Notes under the pieces: model-generated
Told to the model about the DNA's origin: nothing
Databases searched by the model: none
Seen by the model: the letters and a program-made list of their open reading frames with translations, nothing else
Part shown: positions 8,415 to 18,426 of the stretch, piece after piece
Layout of the letters: every line of letters starts with the position of its first letter
Position numbering within the stretch: the first letter of the stretch is position 1
Origin: Stenotrophomonas bentonitica
Lineage (GTDB): Bacteria; Pseudomonadota; Gammaproteobacteria; Xanthomonadales; Xanthomonadaceae
Assembly (NCBI RefSeq): GCF_002887735.1
Contig: NZ_PKQP01000015.1
Location: forward strand, 1-44,206
DNA: 44,206 nucleotides
Direction: 5' to 3'
Translations under genes and position numbers: made by a program

Positions 8415-9679
8415 ACATCAATAGACGCGATACCACCCTGACTGCGCTGACGGCTATCTCGCTGGCCCTGGCCAATGCGGCCAGCGCCCAATCTATGCAG
8501 CACGGCTCCATGCAGATGGAGCAGGGCGCGCAGACCCAGACTCAGGATCACTCTGCACATCAGGCGCCGACATCAAAACCTGCGCCAGCCCAAAAGCCTG
8601 CAACACCGGCCAAGACGAGCGAAGCGACGATCGATCATGCGGCGATGGGCCACGCCGAGCCGCAGGCTAACGCAGCCGAGCCTGCCATGCAGGGCATGGA
8701 CCATTCGCAGATGGGGCACGGCTCGCCCGCGAGCACACCTGCGGCGCCCACAGCGCAGGCGCAGTCGATGCAGGGCATGGATCACAGTCAGATGGCACAG
8801 CCCGCTGCAGCCGACACCTCCGGCACGGCCACGCCTGCGATGCAGGGGATGGACCATTCGCAGATGGGCCATGATTCGCCCGCGCCCGCTACACCAGAAG
8901 CGGGAATGCAATCGATGGAGGGCATGGACCACAGTCAGATGGGACACGGGCCTGCAGCGCCAACGCAGCCGCGCACCCCGATTCCCGCGGTGACGGACGC
9001 GGATCGCAAGGCGGCCATCGCGCCGGAACACGCGCATCCGGTGCATGACAACTCGATCAAGAGCTACGTGCTGCTCAATCGCCTGGAAACCTGGGATGCC
9101 GATCCGGGCACCGGGCTGGGCTGGGAGGGCCAGGGCTGGATCGGTACGGACCTCAATCGCGTCTGGCTCCGCAGTGAAGGCGAACGCACGGATGGTCAGA
9201 CCGAGTCGGCTGATCTGGAAGTGCTTTACGGCCGCAGTATCTCCACGTGGTGGGATGTGGTGGCCGGTGTGCGTCATGACTTCAAGCCTGGGGCATCGCA
9301 GAACTTCGCCGCTATCGGTGTACAGGGCTTGGCGCCGATGAAGTTCGAAGTGTCCGCCACAGCCTATCTCGGCGAAGGGGGCCAGACTGCCGCCAATGTC
9401 GAGGCCGAGTACGAATTGCTGCTAACCAACCGGCTGATCTTGCAGCCGCTGGTGGAAGTCACCGCCTATGGCAAGAACGATCCATTGCGCGGGATAGGTT
9501 CGGGTCTGAGTGCCGCTGAGGCGGGGCTACGACTTCGCTATGAGTTCACCCGAAAGTTCGCTCCCTACATCGGCGTGGTGTACGAGCGCGCGTTTGGCAA
9601 TACCGCAGACATGCGACGCGAGCATGGCGAGTCCTTTGAAGACACGCGCTTGGTCATCGGCCTTCGTACCTGGTTCTAA
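8411..9679 (+). CDS. copB: Copper resistance outer-membrane protein CopB
   Basis: About 422 residues. The start at 8411 overlaps the copA stop and leads into a signal peptide (TLTALTAISLALANAASAQS). Residues ~25-190 form a low-complexity Met/His-rich region with a repeated unit MQGMDHSQMGHG, a presumed copper-binding tail. Residues ~200-422 match the CopB outer-membrane beta-barrel domain (VLLNRLETWD, GLGWEGQGWIGTDLNR, ending in LVIGLRTWF with a terminal Phe as in many outer-membrane proteins). CopB works with CopA to bind or move copper at the outer membrane. It is 12 bases upstream of copM and co-transcribed. Confidence 0.95.
   Translation: MNINRRDTTLTALTAISLALANAASAQSMQHGSMQMEQGAQTQTQDHSAHQAPTSKPAPAQKPATPAKTSEATIDHAAMGHAEPQANAAEPAMQGMDHSQMGHGSPASTPAAPTAQAQSMQGMDHSQMAQPAAADTSGTATPAMQGMDHSQMGHDSPAPATPEAGMQSMEGMDHSQMGHGPAAPTQPRTPIPAVTDADRKAAIAPEHAHPVHDNSIKSYVLLNRLETWDADPGTGLGWEGQGWIGTDLNRVWLRSEGERTDGQTESADLEVLYGRSISTWWDVVAGVRHDFKPGASQNFAAIGVQGLAPMKFEVSATAYLGEGGQTAANVEAEYELLLTNRLILQPLVEVTAYGKNDPLRGIGSGLSAAEAGLRLRYEFTRKFAPYIGVVYERAFGNTADMRREHGESFEDTRLVIGLRTWF
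8687..8960 (+). repeat. Four Met/His-rich tandem units in copB
   Basis: Four imperfect copies of a unit encoding M(Q/E)GMDHSQM(G/A)(H/Q) begin near 8687, 8768, 8840 and 8915. They alternate codon versions (gaccattcgcag versus gatcacagtcag), so they are related but not freshly duplicated. Copy number probably varies between strains. Confidence 0.85.
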
Positions 9680-9691
9680 GGGGAACTGACA

Positions 9692-10462
9692 ATGAAATCC
9701 AACAAAAAGATGTGGGTATGGCTCGGTGCCGGCGTGGCATTGGTTGCGGTGGTCGCAACCGCCACGGTCTCTCTGGGCGTGTACAACGTGGCCGCCGACG
9801 ATCCGCATAGTCGCCCGGTGTATGCGCTACTTGAAACGGCGCGCGAGCGTTCCATTGAGGTGCGCGCCGCCAAGCTTCAGCTACCCACGAACCTTGATGA
9901 TCCTGAGCGTATCCGCCAGGGTGCGGGCAACTACAACGCCATGTGCGTGACCTGCCATCTTTCACCAGACGCGGCGGCCACCGAGATGAGCAAGGGCCTG
10001 TACCCCGCGCCACCGAACCTAAGCAAACAGCCGGTCGCTCCAGCTGAGGCGTTCTGGGTGATCAAGCACGGCATCAAGGCCAGCGGCATGCCCGCTTGGG
10101 GCGGCAGCATGGACGATGAGTTCATATGGAACATGTCGGCCTTCCTGCAGAAGTTGCCCACGCTGGACGCGACTGCGTACAAGGAACTTGTCGACAGCAG
10201 CGAGGGCCATTCGCATGGCGGCGGCGAGACGCAAGGCCACCATGACGACGAAAAGGCCGAGGATCACCCTGCCTTATTCGAGCCGGGCAACAACTCCATG
10301 CCGCATGCGCACCCGCCGGGCGTGGACGACGATCACCACGGCCCGACACCCAGCGACACGGAAGTCGGGTTGGTGAGCCACGGCCATCCCGACGGCAAGG
10401 TGGAGTCGCACCCTGCACCACACACGCCCGTGGCCGATGACGGCCATGCGCACACCCATTGA
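9692..10462 (+). CDS. copM: Cytochrome c-type copper resistance protein CopM
   Basis: 256 residues. An N-terminal membrane anchor (VWLGAGVALVAVVATATVSL) is followed by one cytochrome c domain with the haem site CVTCH (~residues 88-92) and a likely Met axial ligand in SGMPAWGGS. The C-terminal third is strongly His-rich (GHSHGGGETQGHHDDEKAED, HPAPHTPVADDGHAHTH) and may bind copper. In copper-resistant Xanthomonas and Stenotrophomonas a cytochrome-encoding copM follows copB, as here. The role is probably periplasmic electron transfer or copper binding; the exact function is not established to my knowledge. GGGGAAC provides a ribosome site. Confidence 0.9.
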   Translation: MKSNKKMWVWLGAGVALVAVVATATVSLGVYNVAADDPHSRPVYALLETARERSIEVRAAKLQLPTNLDDPERIRQGAGNYNAMCVTCHLSPDAAATEMSKGLYPAPPNLSKQPVAPAEAFWVIKHGIKASGMPAWGGSMDDEFIWNMSAFLQKLPTLDATAYKELVDSSEGHSHGGGETQGHHDDEKAEDHPALFEPGNNSMPHAHPPGVDDDHHGPTPSDTEVGLVSHGHPDGKVESHPAPHTPVADDGHAHTH

Positions 10463-10481
10463 TCTCCTTGGAGCCCACGCA

Positions 10482-10991
10482 ATGAACGCAACAGCAATCT
10501 CGTTCACCCTCGCACTGGCACTGGCCGTCGTGTCCCCCGCAATGGCGCAGGCGACACAGCCGCACGCACATCACCCCGCTGCCGCGGCATCTGCGGACGT
10601 CGACGTCCCAGTCACTGCAGAGGCCGCGGTCGCCGTAGCGGAGCGTTTCAACAGGGCCCTGTCTAGCGGCGATCTGGCCACGGTCGAAGCCCTGCTCGCT
10701 GCCGACGTTCTCATCCTCGAGTCCGGGGGCGCCGAACGCAGCCGCGAGGAATACATGGGCCATCACGCAGTCAGCGATGCGGCGTTCCTCAAGGGCGCCC
10801 ATCGCCAGCTGCTCCGTCAGCGCGCACGAGCCGCCGGCGAGTTCGCGTGGGTCGGAACCGAAAGCGAGTTGCATGCCCAGAAGGACGGCCAGCCACTGAC
10901 CGTCCAGAGCGCCGAGACGATGGTGCTGAAGGAGACCGCGGACGGCTGGCGGATCGTCCACATCCACTGGTCCTCGCGGACCAAGCGCTGA
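10482..10991 (+). CDS. Secreted NTF2-like (SnoaL/DUF4440) protein in the cop operon
   Basis: 169 residues when started at the ATG at 10482, which follows CTTGGAG and gives a clean signal peptide (ISFTLALALAVVSPAMAQ). After cleavage there is a short His-rich stretch (PHAHHPA) and then a single NTF2-like fold of the DUF4440 type (VAERFNRALSSGDLATVEAL, ETADGWRIVHIHWSS). Such folds are cone-shaped pockets that bind or convert small molecules. It lies between copM and copG, 19 bases after copM, so it is probably co-transcribed. Its role in copper handling is unknown; the His-rich start suggests metal binding. Confidence 0.82.
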   Translation: MNATAISFTLALALAVVSPAMAQATQPHAHHPAAAASADVDVPVTAEAAVAVAERFNRALSSGDLATVEALLAADVLILESGGAERSREEYMGHHAVSDAAFLKGAHRQLLRQRARAAGEFAWVGTESELHAQKDGQPLTVQSAETMVLKETADGWRIVHIHWSSRTKR

Positions 10992-11005
10992 GTCGAGAGA
11001 TTGAA

Positions 11006-11530
11006 ATGACTACGCTCACATTGCACCGTCTGACTTTTGTGGTCCTTGCCGTGGCTGGTCTGGGTGCTTGCACCCAGGATGCTTCATCCGCGCAACCCAC
11101 AACCTCGCCCTCCGCACAGGTTGTCGTCCCATCAGCCGACGCGACTCCAGCAGCCCTGCCACGCATGACCGTCCACAAGACCCCGACCTGCGGGTGCTGC
11201 GGTGTCTGGATCGACCACGTGCAGAAGGCGGGATTCACCGTGGATGTGCACGACATGGATGACCTGGGTCTGGTCAAGGAGCGGTTGGGTGTCCCCTATG
11301 CAAAGGGCTCCTGCCACACGGCCGAGATCGGCGGATACGTCATCGAAGGCCACGTTCCGGCCGCGGACATCAAGCGTCTCCTCGAAGAAAAGCCGAACGC
11401 ACGCGGCCTGGTCCTCCCAGGGATGCCGCTTGGTTCTCCGGGCATGGAGGTCCCGGAGGGACGCCAGCAGCCGTTCACGGTCGAGCTGATCCATCGCGAC
11501 GGAACCACTGAACCGTTCGCACAGCACTGA
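11006..11530 (+). CDS. copG: CopG, DUF411 periplasmic copper protein
   Basis: 174 residues. The N-terminus ends in a lipobox-like AGLGAC, so this is probably a lipoprotein. The rest is a DUF411 thioredoxin-like domain with TPTCGCCGVWIDHV (CxCC) at ~residues 60-73, a further Cys-His pair in KGSCHTAEI, and the conserved GLVLPGMPLGSPGME segment. CopG proteins bind copper through the Cys-rich site and may carry out redox or copper transfer in the periplasm. The start at 11006 follows GAGAGATTGAA and lies 14 bases after the previous stop. Intact. Confidence 0.92.
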   Translation: MTTLTLHRLTFVVLAVAGLGACTQDASSAQPTTSPSAQVVVPSADATPAALPRMTVHKTPTCGCCGVWIDHVQKAGFTVDVHDMDDLGLVKERLGVPYAKGSCHTAEIGGYVIEGHVPAADIKRLLEEKPNARGLVLPGMPLGSPGMEVPEGRQQPFTVELIHRDGTTEPFAQH

Positions 11531-11600
11531 TCCGTCGCAGCAACAGGGGACGGTGTTGCGGGCGCGCCGATTCTCGCCCGCGAGGAAGAAGGAGAACTAC

Positions 11601-11951
11601 ATGACTCACCATTCCGCAGCACACCGGCCCCAGGCCATGAACGAGTGCATCGACAACTGCACGCAATGCCATGCGATCTGCCTGGAGACGATCAACTACT
11701 GCCTGACCAAAGGAGGTGTTCACGCGGCCCCGGAGCATATCGCCCTGTTGGCGACGTGTGCCGATACCTGCGCAACCAGTGCCGACGCGATGCTGCGCGG
11801 TGCCAGCGTTCACGACGTGGTTTGCGGTGCCTGCGCGGAGATCTGCCGCCAGTGCGCCGATGCATGCGACGCCATGAACGACCCTGAGATGACGCGCTGC
11901 GCCGAAGTTTGTCGCCGCTGCGCGGAAAGCTGCAGCGCCATGGCAGCGTAA
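11601..11951 (+). CDS. Four-helix-bundle copper-binding protein (Csp-like/DUF326)
   Basis: 116 residues with about 16 cysteines arranged as CxxC/CxxxC pairs along helices (CIDNCTQCHAICLETINYC, CADTCATSADAM, CGACAEICRQCADACDAM, CAEVCRRCAESCSAM). This matches four-helix-bundle copper storage proteins, which hold many Cu(I) ions in the core of the bundle. No signal peptide is present, so it is probably cytosolic, as for Csp3-type proteins. The start follows GGAAGAAGGAG. It lies within the cop operon between copG and copC and is followed by a strong hairpin, suggesting the first transcript partly ends here. Confidence 0.9.
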   Translation: MTHHSAAHRPQAMNECIDNCTQCHAICLETINYCLTKGGVHAAPEHIALLATCADTCATSADAMLRGASVHDVVCGACAEICRQCADACDAMNDPEMTRCAEVCRRCAESCSAMAA

Positions 11952-11956
11952 TGCGT

Positions 11957-11988
11957 CGAGGATCCCGCCTGAGCCGGTGGGATCCTCG
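11957..11988 (+). terminator. Strong hairpin after the Csp-like gene
   Basis: CGAGGATCCC (11957-11966) pairs perfectly with GGGATCCTCG (11979-11988); further G-T/C-G pairs tighten the loop. It starts 6 bases after the stop codon. There is no T-run, so it may be a processing or partial stop signal rather than a classic terminator. Confidence 0.55.
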
Positions 11989-12129
11989 TCTCGCGAAAGC
12001 GGAAGTATCAAGAAAATCCGACAAATCGTGGTTTCGGTGACAGTCCGACATCTAACGCTTGTCGCATCGAACACAGCGCGGCCCCTCCCGAACGGGCTTT
12101 GCATCACATTCCAATGAGGATTTATCCAT

Positions 12130-12513
12130 ATGAAGTCGTCCAACGTCATTCGCTCCTTCGCGCTCGTCCTCGCAATCGCGGCCGGGCAGTTTTCGCTGCA
12201 GGTCGCGCACGCCCACGCCGCGCTGCAGCAGTCCACACCGGCGGCAAATGCGGTGGTGGCCTCGCCAGGCCAGATCGATCTCGTGTTCAACGAGACATTG
12301 ATTCCGCGGGCGTCGCGTCTCAAGTTGCTCATGAAGCACGGCAGTTCCACCATGCCGATCGAGAATTTCACGACCGAGATCGTCAACAACGGCAAGACCC
12401 TGCGTGCCAAGTTGCCTGGACCGCTGGCTCCGGGCGTCTATACCGTGGAATACCGCGCCGTCGGTGGTGACAACCACCCCATGCCGGGCAGCTTCAGCTT
12501 CACGGTGCGCTGA
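12130..12513 (+). CDS. copC: Periplasmic copper-binding protein CopC
   Basis: 127 residues with a signal peptide ending in AHA, so the mature chain begins with His (HAALQQSTP), as in CopC, where the N-terminal His binds Cu(II). The C-terminal GGDNHPMPGSFSFTV keeps the Asp-x-His pair that completes the Cu(II) site. The Met-rich Cu(I) site of Pseudomonas CopC is not obvious; only single Met residues occur. It is followed after 10 bases by copD, its usual membrane partner for copper uptake or transfer. The gap of 178 bases before it may hold its own promoter. Confidence 0.94.
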   Translation: MKSSNVIRSFALVLAIAAGQFSLQVAHAHAALQQSTPAANAVVASPGQIDLVFNETLIPRASRLKLLMKHGSSTMPIENFTTEIVNNGKTLRAKLPGPLAPGVYTVEYRAVGGDNHPMPGSFSFTVR

Positions 12514-12523
12514 GGAGTCGCGA

Positions 12524-13453
12524 ATGTTCGACCTGTCGGCTTATGCACTGAGATTCTTGGAATACCTTGTCATCATGGTTCTTTTCGGGGTTCCACTCTT
12601 CGGTTGGTACGGGTCGCGTCGATCGGCACTCGCCGACGCCTTGGCCGGGTGGTCACTCATGGGCGTTCTATTGGCGGGTGCCGTAGCCGGTCTCGTGCTC
12701 ACCGGGCTCGATGTCGTCTTCAAGACCGCGGGCATCATGGGAATGCCGCTTGCCGAGGTTGATCGCGGATCGCTTGGCTGGTATCTGCTCGAGACGTCCG
12801 CGGGCCGGGCAGCCATGGCGAGAGGCGCGCTGCTGGTCGCCCTGATGTTCGTGCTCGGATGGCATCGTCGCCGCGGGAAGGTGGAGACCGCCTTCCCGCT
12901 GGGGGCGATGCTGGCGGGCGGCGCACTCGCTTCGCTGGCATGGAACGGCCACGCCGCCGCTGGCGAGGGCTTGGCAGGCGCGGTCCGGCTTGCTGCAGGC
13001 ATCGTCCATCTTCTCGCGGCAGGCGGCTGGATCGCAGCGGTCCTGATGTTCCTTGCCATGCTGCTGCGCGGCAAAGAGACGAACGGCAGCGGGCGTCTGC
13101 GATCAACGCATGACTTTCTGCATGGTTTTTCGACGCTGGGAACGATCTTCGTTGGTGCGCTCATCGTGTCCGGCATCGCGCACTACGGGGATCTCACCGC
13201 GTGGTCGTTTTCGGCCCTGTTCCAGAGCACCTACGGGAAGTTGCTGCTGTTCAAACTGGCCCTGTTCGCTGGAATGCTGGGTTTGGGAGCGCTGCACCGA
13301 TGGACGCTGGTGCCGCGCTTGGAACGAGCGCTGACCAGCGGAGATCCCGCGCAGGAGGTGCGGGCTTTGCGGCAGAGTGTTACGGCTGAGGCCGCGCTGG
13401 CCATCTTGATCCTGATTGTTGTTTCAGTGCTCGGGACGCTCAGCCCCGAATAG
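12524..13453 (+). CDS. copD: Inner-membrane copper protein CopD
   Basis: 309 residues, almost all hydrophobic, with about eight transmembrane helices (YLVIMVLFGVPLFGW, WSLMGVLLAGAVAGLVL, LFKLALFAGMLGLGALH and others). The start at 12524 follows TGAGGAG and is 10 bases after copC. CopD proteins work with CopC to carry copper across the inner membrane. His and Met residues within helices (WNGHAAAGE, IAHYG, LGALHRW) fit a transport path. The family length and partner are as expected. Confidence 0.92.
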   Translation: MFDLSAYALRFLEYLVIMVLFGVPLFGWYGSRRSALADALAGWSLMGVLLAGAVAGLVLTGLDVVFKTAGIMGMPLAEVDRGSLGWYLLETSAGRAAMARGALLVALMFVLGWHRRRGKVETAFPLGAMLAGGALASLAWNGHAAAGEGLAGAVRLAAGIVHLLAAGGWIAAVLMFLAMLLRGKETNGSGRLRSTHDFLHGFSTLGTIFVGALIVSGIAHYGDLTAWSFSALFQSTYGKLLLFKLALFAGMLGLGALHRWTLVPRLERALTSGDPAQEVRALRQSVTAEAALAILILIVVSVLGTLSPE

Positions 13454-13514
13454 CTGTGTAACCCGCAATGGCACACTGCCTTGGCAGTCCATCCCCACTA
13501 AAGCGAGCATCGGC

Positions 13515-15941
<2,427 letters not shown>

Positions 15942-15969
15942 TGGCTCATATCCCACAAGGAGTACTGCA

Positions 15970-16245
15970 ATGAAGCGTTATGCCTCCCTCTCGATGATGG
16001 CCTTGTTCCTGATGGCGGGCGCGGCCTTCGCCGGCGGCCAGACCACCACGCCCACCACCGACTACGGTCAGCACAAGCCGGCGGCGGCCGATGCCGATTT
16101 CACCAAGCTCGATGCCAACAAGGACGGCTCGCTGTCCAAGGAAGAACTGGCCAAGCACAAGCTGGCGCCGCACTTTGGCATGCTCGATAGCAACAAAGAC
16201 GGCAAGCTGAGCCCGCAGGAATTCGCTGCCGGCAAGGGTATGTAA
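15970..16245 (+). CDS. Small secreted EF-hand protein
   Basis: 91 residues with a signal peptide (LSMMALFLMAGAAFAGG) and two canonical 12-residue EF-hand loops, DANKDGSLSKEE and DSNKDGKLSPQE. EF-hands bind calcium or similar divalent metals. It lies 28 bases after copF behind AAGGAG, so it is probably co-transcribed, and it ends right before a hairpin. Function in copper resistance is unknown; a periplasmic metal-binding or sensing role is inferred. Confidence 0.88.
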   Translation: MKRYASLSMMALFLMAGAAFAGGQTTTPTTDYGQHKPAAADADFTKLDANKDGSLSKEELAKHKLAPHFGMLDSNKDGKLSPQEFAAGKGM

Positions 16246-16255
16246 GTGTTCTCAG

Positions 16256-16290
16256 CCCGGGAGCTGTTCCAACAGTTCCCGGGTTCTTCC
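16256..16290 (+). terminator. Likely terminator after the EF-hand gene
   Basis: CCCGGGAGCTGTT-CC-AACAGTTCCCGGG forms a 13-bp stem with one G-U pair, 10 bases after the stop codon, followed by TTCTTCC. It is the strongest hairpin near the end of the cop transcript, with only a weak T-run. Confidence 0.6.
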
Positions 16291-16319
16291 GCCGTTCTGC
16301 CATTCCCACGGAGATTGTT

Positions 16320-16871
16320 ATGTCCTCTTCGCACGGTACGCACGAAAACGCGCAAGACCCGCAGTCCCAGCACGCAAAACCGCACGCCTCACACCAACCT
16401 GCCCACCAGGCACAACAAGGGCATCAAGGCCATTACGGCCGCCTGTTGTTGATGATGGGCCTGTCTTTCGTGGCCATGTACGCATTGATGTACGCAATGG
16501 TCGATCAGTGGGCTAACGTCTATAACAACGTCAACCAGTTCTACATGGCGGGCCTGATGGCCGCTCCCATGCTGCTGATCGAGCTGTGGCTAATGTCCAG
16601 CATGTACCCCGATCGCCGACGCAATCTGATTCTGGCTGGTCTGACGGTGGCGTTCATGCTGTTCTGCTGGTGGGGCATTCGCACTCAAGCAGCGGTCACT
16701 GACAAGCAGTTCATCCGTTCGATGATTCCCCACCACGCTGGCGCCATCCTGATGTGTGAGGAGAATCGTCTGAAGGATCCTGAGTTGGTGAAGCTCTGCC
16801 AGGACATTATTACCTCGCAGACACAGGAGATCGCGCAAATGAAGCAGTTGCTGGCTGAGCGTTCCCGTTAG
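16320..16871 (+). CDS. DUF305 membrane-associated protein
   Basis: 183 residues. The first 40 are His/Gln-rich and hydrophilic (HASHQPAHQAQQGHQGHYG), then three hydrophobic helices follow (LLLMMGLSFVAMYALMYAM, FYMAGLMAAPMLLIELWLM, LILAGLTVAFMLFCWW). The C-terminal ~60 residues carry the DUF305 pattern (FIRSMIPHHAGAILMCEE, then SQTQEIAQMKQLL). DUF305 proteins often sit in copper clusters; the HH and Met/Cys residues suggest metal binding at the periplasmic face. Its role is not defined. It follows the hairpin by 30 bases. Confidence 0.85.
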   Translation: MSSSHGTHENAQDPQSQHAKPHASHQPAHQAQQGHQGHYGRLLLMMGLSFVAMYALMYAMVDQWANVYNNVNQFYMAGLMAAPMLLIELWLMSSMYPDRRRNLILAGLTVAFMLFCWWGIRTQAAVTDKQFIRSMIPHHAGAILMCEENRLKDPELVKLCQDIITSQTQEIAQMKQLLAERSR

Positions 16872-16900
16872 CTCACTGCCTTTTGCCAGCCGATATCACT

Positions 16901-17103
16901 TCACTGAGCCTGCGCACTGACCATTCGGTGGATCAAACGCGCGGCCACACGTGCGGTGGCTTGATCCGGATCCAGGGGCGGACACAGTTCCGCCACGTCG
17001 ACCACACGTACCTTGCCCGAGGCCATGACCAGATCCAGCAGGGCTTCCAGGACCTCCAGACTCACCCCGCGTGGGTTGGGGGCGCTCACGCCCGGGGCCA
17101 CCA
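16901..17103 (-). pseudogene. 3' fragment of a hutG-like (arginase-family) gene
   Basis: On the minus strand, about 65 residues (VAPGVSAPNPRGVSLEVLE, DVAELCPPLDPDQATARVAA) match the C-terminus of formimidoylglutamase/arginase-family enzymes, in which the APGVSAP segment and the C-terminal R-x-A-A-R-L helix are conserved. The N-terminal ~200 residues with the manganese ligands are missing. The fragment ends abruptly near 17103, where a TonB-receptor fragment begins on the opposite strand. It is a broken remnant. Confidence 0.65.
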
Positions 17104-17465
17104 CCATTGAGTACGCCGGCAAGATCACCAGCGGCTTGGGTAGCTACACCCAGTGGCGTGGCTTGGGCTCACTGCGTATGGGCAAGAACCGTTGGACCGG
17201 CGTCTATTCGGCGCAGTACATCGGCAGCGCGGACGACATCATCGCCGTGCCCGACACGATCGGCTCGCATGTGTCCAGCGTGGTGTACCACAGCCTGCAA
17301 CTGAGCTACGGCATCAAGAAGAAATGGGATATCTCCGCCGGCGTTGAAAAAGTGCTCGATAAGAAGGCGCCGTTCGTGAAGAACAACCCCAACACCGACA
17401 CCGACACCATGACGTACGACTTGCTGGGTCGTCGCTGGAATGTCCGCTTTGGTTACCACTGGTAA
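17104..17465 (+). pseudogene. 3' fragment of a TonB-dependent receptor
   Basis: About 119 residues (IEYAGKITSGLGSYTQWRGL, then YHSLQLSYGIKKKWDISAGV, ending RWNVRFGYHW) match the last beta-strands of a TonB-dependent outer-membrane receptor, including an aromatic C-terminal residue. The plug domain, TonB box and most of the barrel are missing, and no start codon or signal peptide belongs to the fragment. It directly precedes the DUF4198 gene (26 bases), a common partner of metal-related TonB receptors, so this was probably a receptor-DUF4198 pair. Confidence 0.7.
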
Positions 17466-17491
17466 GCCACGATCACGAGGAGCTACACATC

Positions 17492-18322
17492 ATGAGAAAC
17501 ACGCAACTATCCGCCACACTACTGCTGTTCGCTGTGGCCGGCAGTGCCGGTGCGCACGACCTGTTTGTCGCTTTCTCCAAGCCTGGCACCGCAGCGGGCG
17601 AGGCGAACACCGCCTTGGTGAACAACGGCACCTTCGATGAAAGTGCTGGCGCAGTCACCCGAGCGCGTCTACAGGACGTTTCGCTGAGCCAGGACGGTGC
17701 CAAGGCCGCCCCGGACCTGGCCAGTTGGAAAGAGATCGGCAAGCAAAGCCAGCTCACCGTCCATCCGGCGGGCGAGGGCACCTATCTGCTGGGTGTCTCG
17801 ACGATGGCTTCCACCAGCACACGTACGGCCAGCGAGTTCGGCAAGTACCTGGAGCTGGAAGACTTGCCCGATACGCTGGCCACCTATGACGCAAGCAAGT
17901 TCCCCAAAGGGGTCACCTATAGCTATACCAAGCATGCCCGTGCCATTGGACAGGTGGGCACGAAACTGACCGACGACTTCGCTGCCTCGCTGGGCTATCC
18001 GTTGGAGATCCGCTTGACCCGCAATCCTGGAAGCGTGAAGGTCGGCGAACAGCTGTCGTTCCAAGTGCTGCAGCAGGGCACGCCAGTGCCCAACCTACGC
18101 GTGTACGTCGGTCATCGTGCTGATGCACCGGTCAAGGGCGGGCACGGTAGCGCTACGCTCCTGCGCACCGATGCCCAAGGCCAAGCCAGTTTCCAGGTGA
18201 CCACCGCCAAGACCTGGTACATCCACACCAATCACATGGTGCCCTCTACACAAAAGGCTTTGGATTTTGTGTCGGATCGGGCGTCGCTGAGCTTTGAGAT
18301 TTCCCCGCACGCCGGGCACTGA
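17492..18322 (+). CDS. DUF4198 periplasmic protein
   Basis: 276 residues with a signal peptide (LSATLLLFAVAGSAGAHDLF); the mature N-terminus starts at or near His. The body fits DUF4198, a two-domain periplasmic family often found beside TonB receptors and metal (nickel, cobalt, copper) transporters: YLLGVSTMAST, LEIRLTRNPGSVKVGE, LRTDAQGQASFQVTTAKTWY. The C-terminal HAGH is His-rich. It probably helps bind a metal or its complex after import. The receptor before it is truncated, so its original job may be lost. GAGGAG serves as the ribosome site. Confidence 0.83.
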   Translation: MRNTQLSATLLLFAVAGSAGAHDLFVAFSKPGTAAGEANTALVNNGTFDESAGAVTRARLQDVSLSQDGAKAAPDLASWKEIGKQSQLTVHPAGEGTYLLGVSTMASTSTRTASEFGKYLELEDLPDTLATYDASKFPKGVTYSYTKHARAIGQVGTKLTDDFAASLGYPLEIRLTRNPGSVKVGEQLSFQVLQQGTPVPNLRVYVGHRADAPVKGGHGSATLLRTDAQGQASFQVTTAKTWYIHTNHMVPSTQKALDFVSDRASLSFEISPHAGH

Positions 18323-18355
18323 CAAGTAGGCACGTAGGCGGTACTCTCCCCTTTG

Positions 18356-18393
18356 ACGCCAGTCATGACTTCTTCCATGACTCGCGTCTTTTT
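18356..18393 (+). terminator. Rho-independent terminator after the DUF4198 gene
   Basis: ACGCCAGTCATG (18356-18367), loop ACTTCTTC, CATGACTCGCGT (18376-18387), then CTTTTT. The stem has 11 paired bases with one C-C mismatch. It separates the plus-strand gene from the converging cusA gene. Confidence 0.75.
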
Positions 18394-18426
18394 GTGGGGA
18401 CGGACCTCAGGTGCTCAGTCTGTCTC

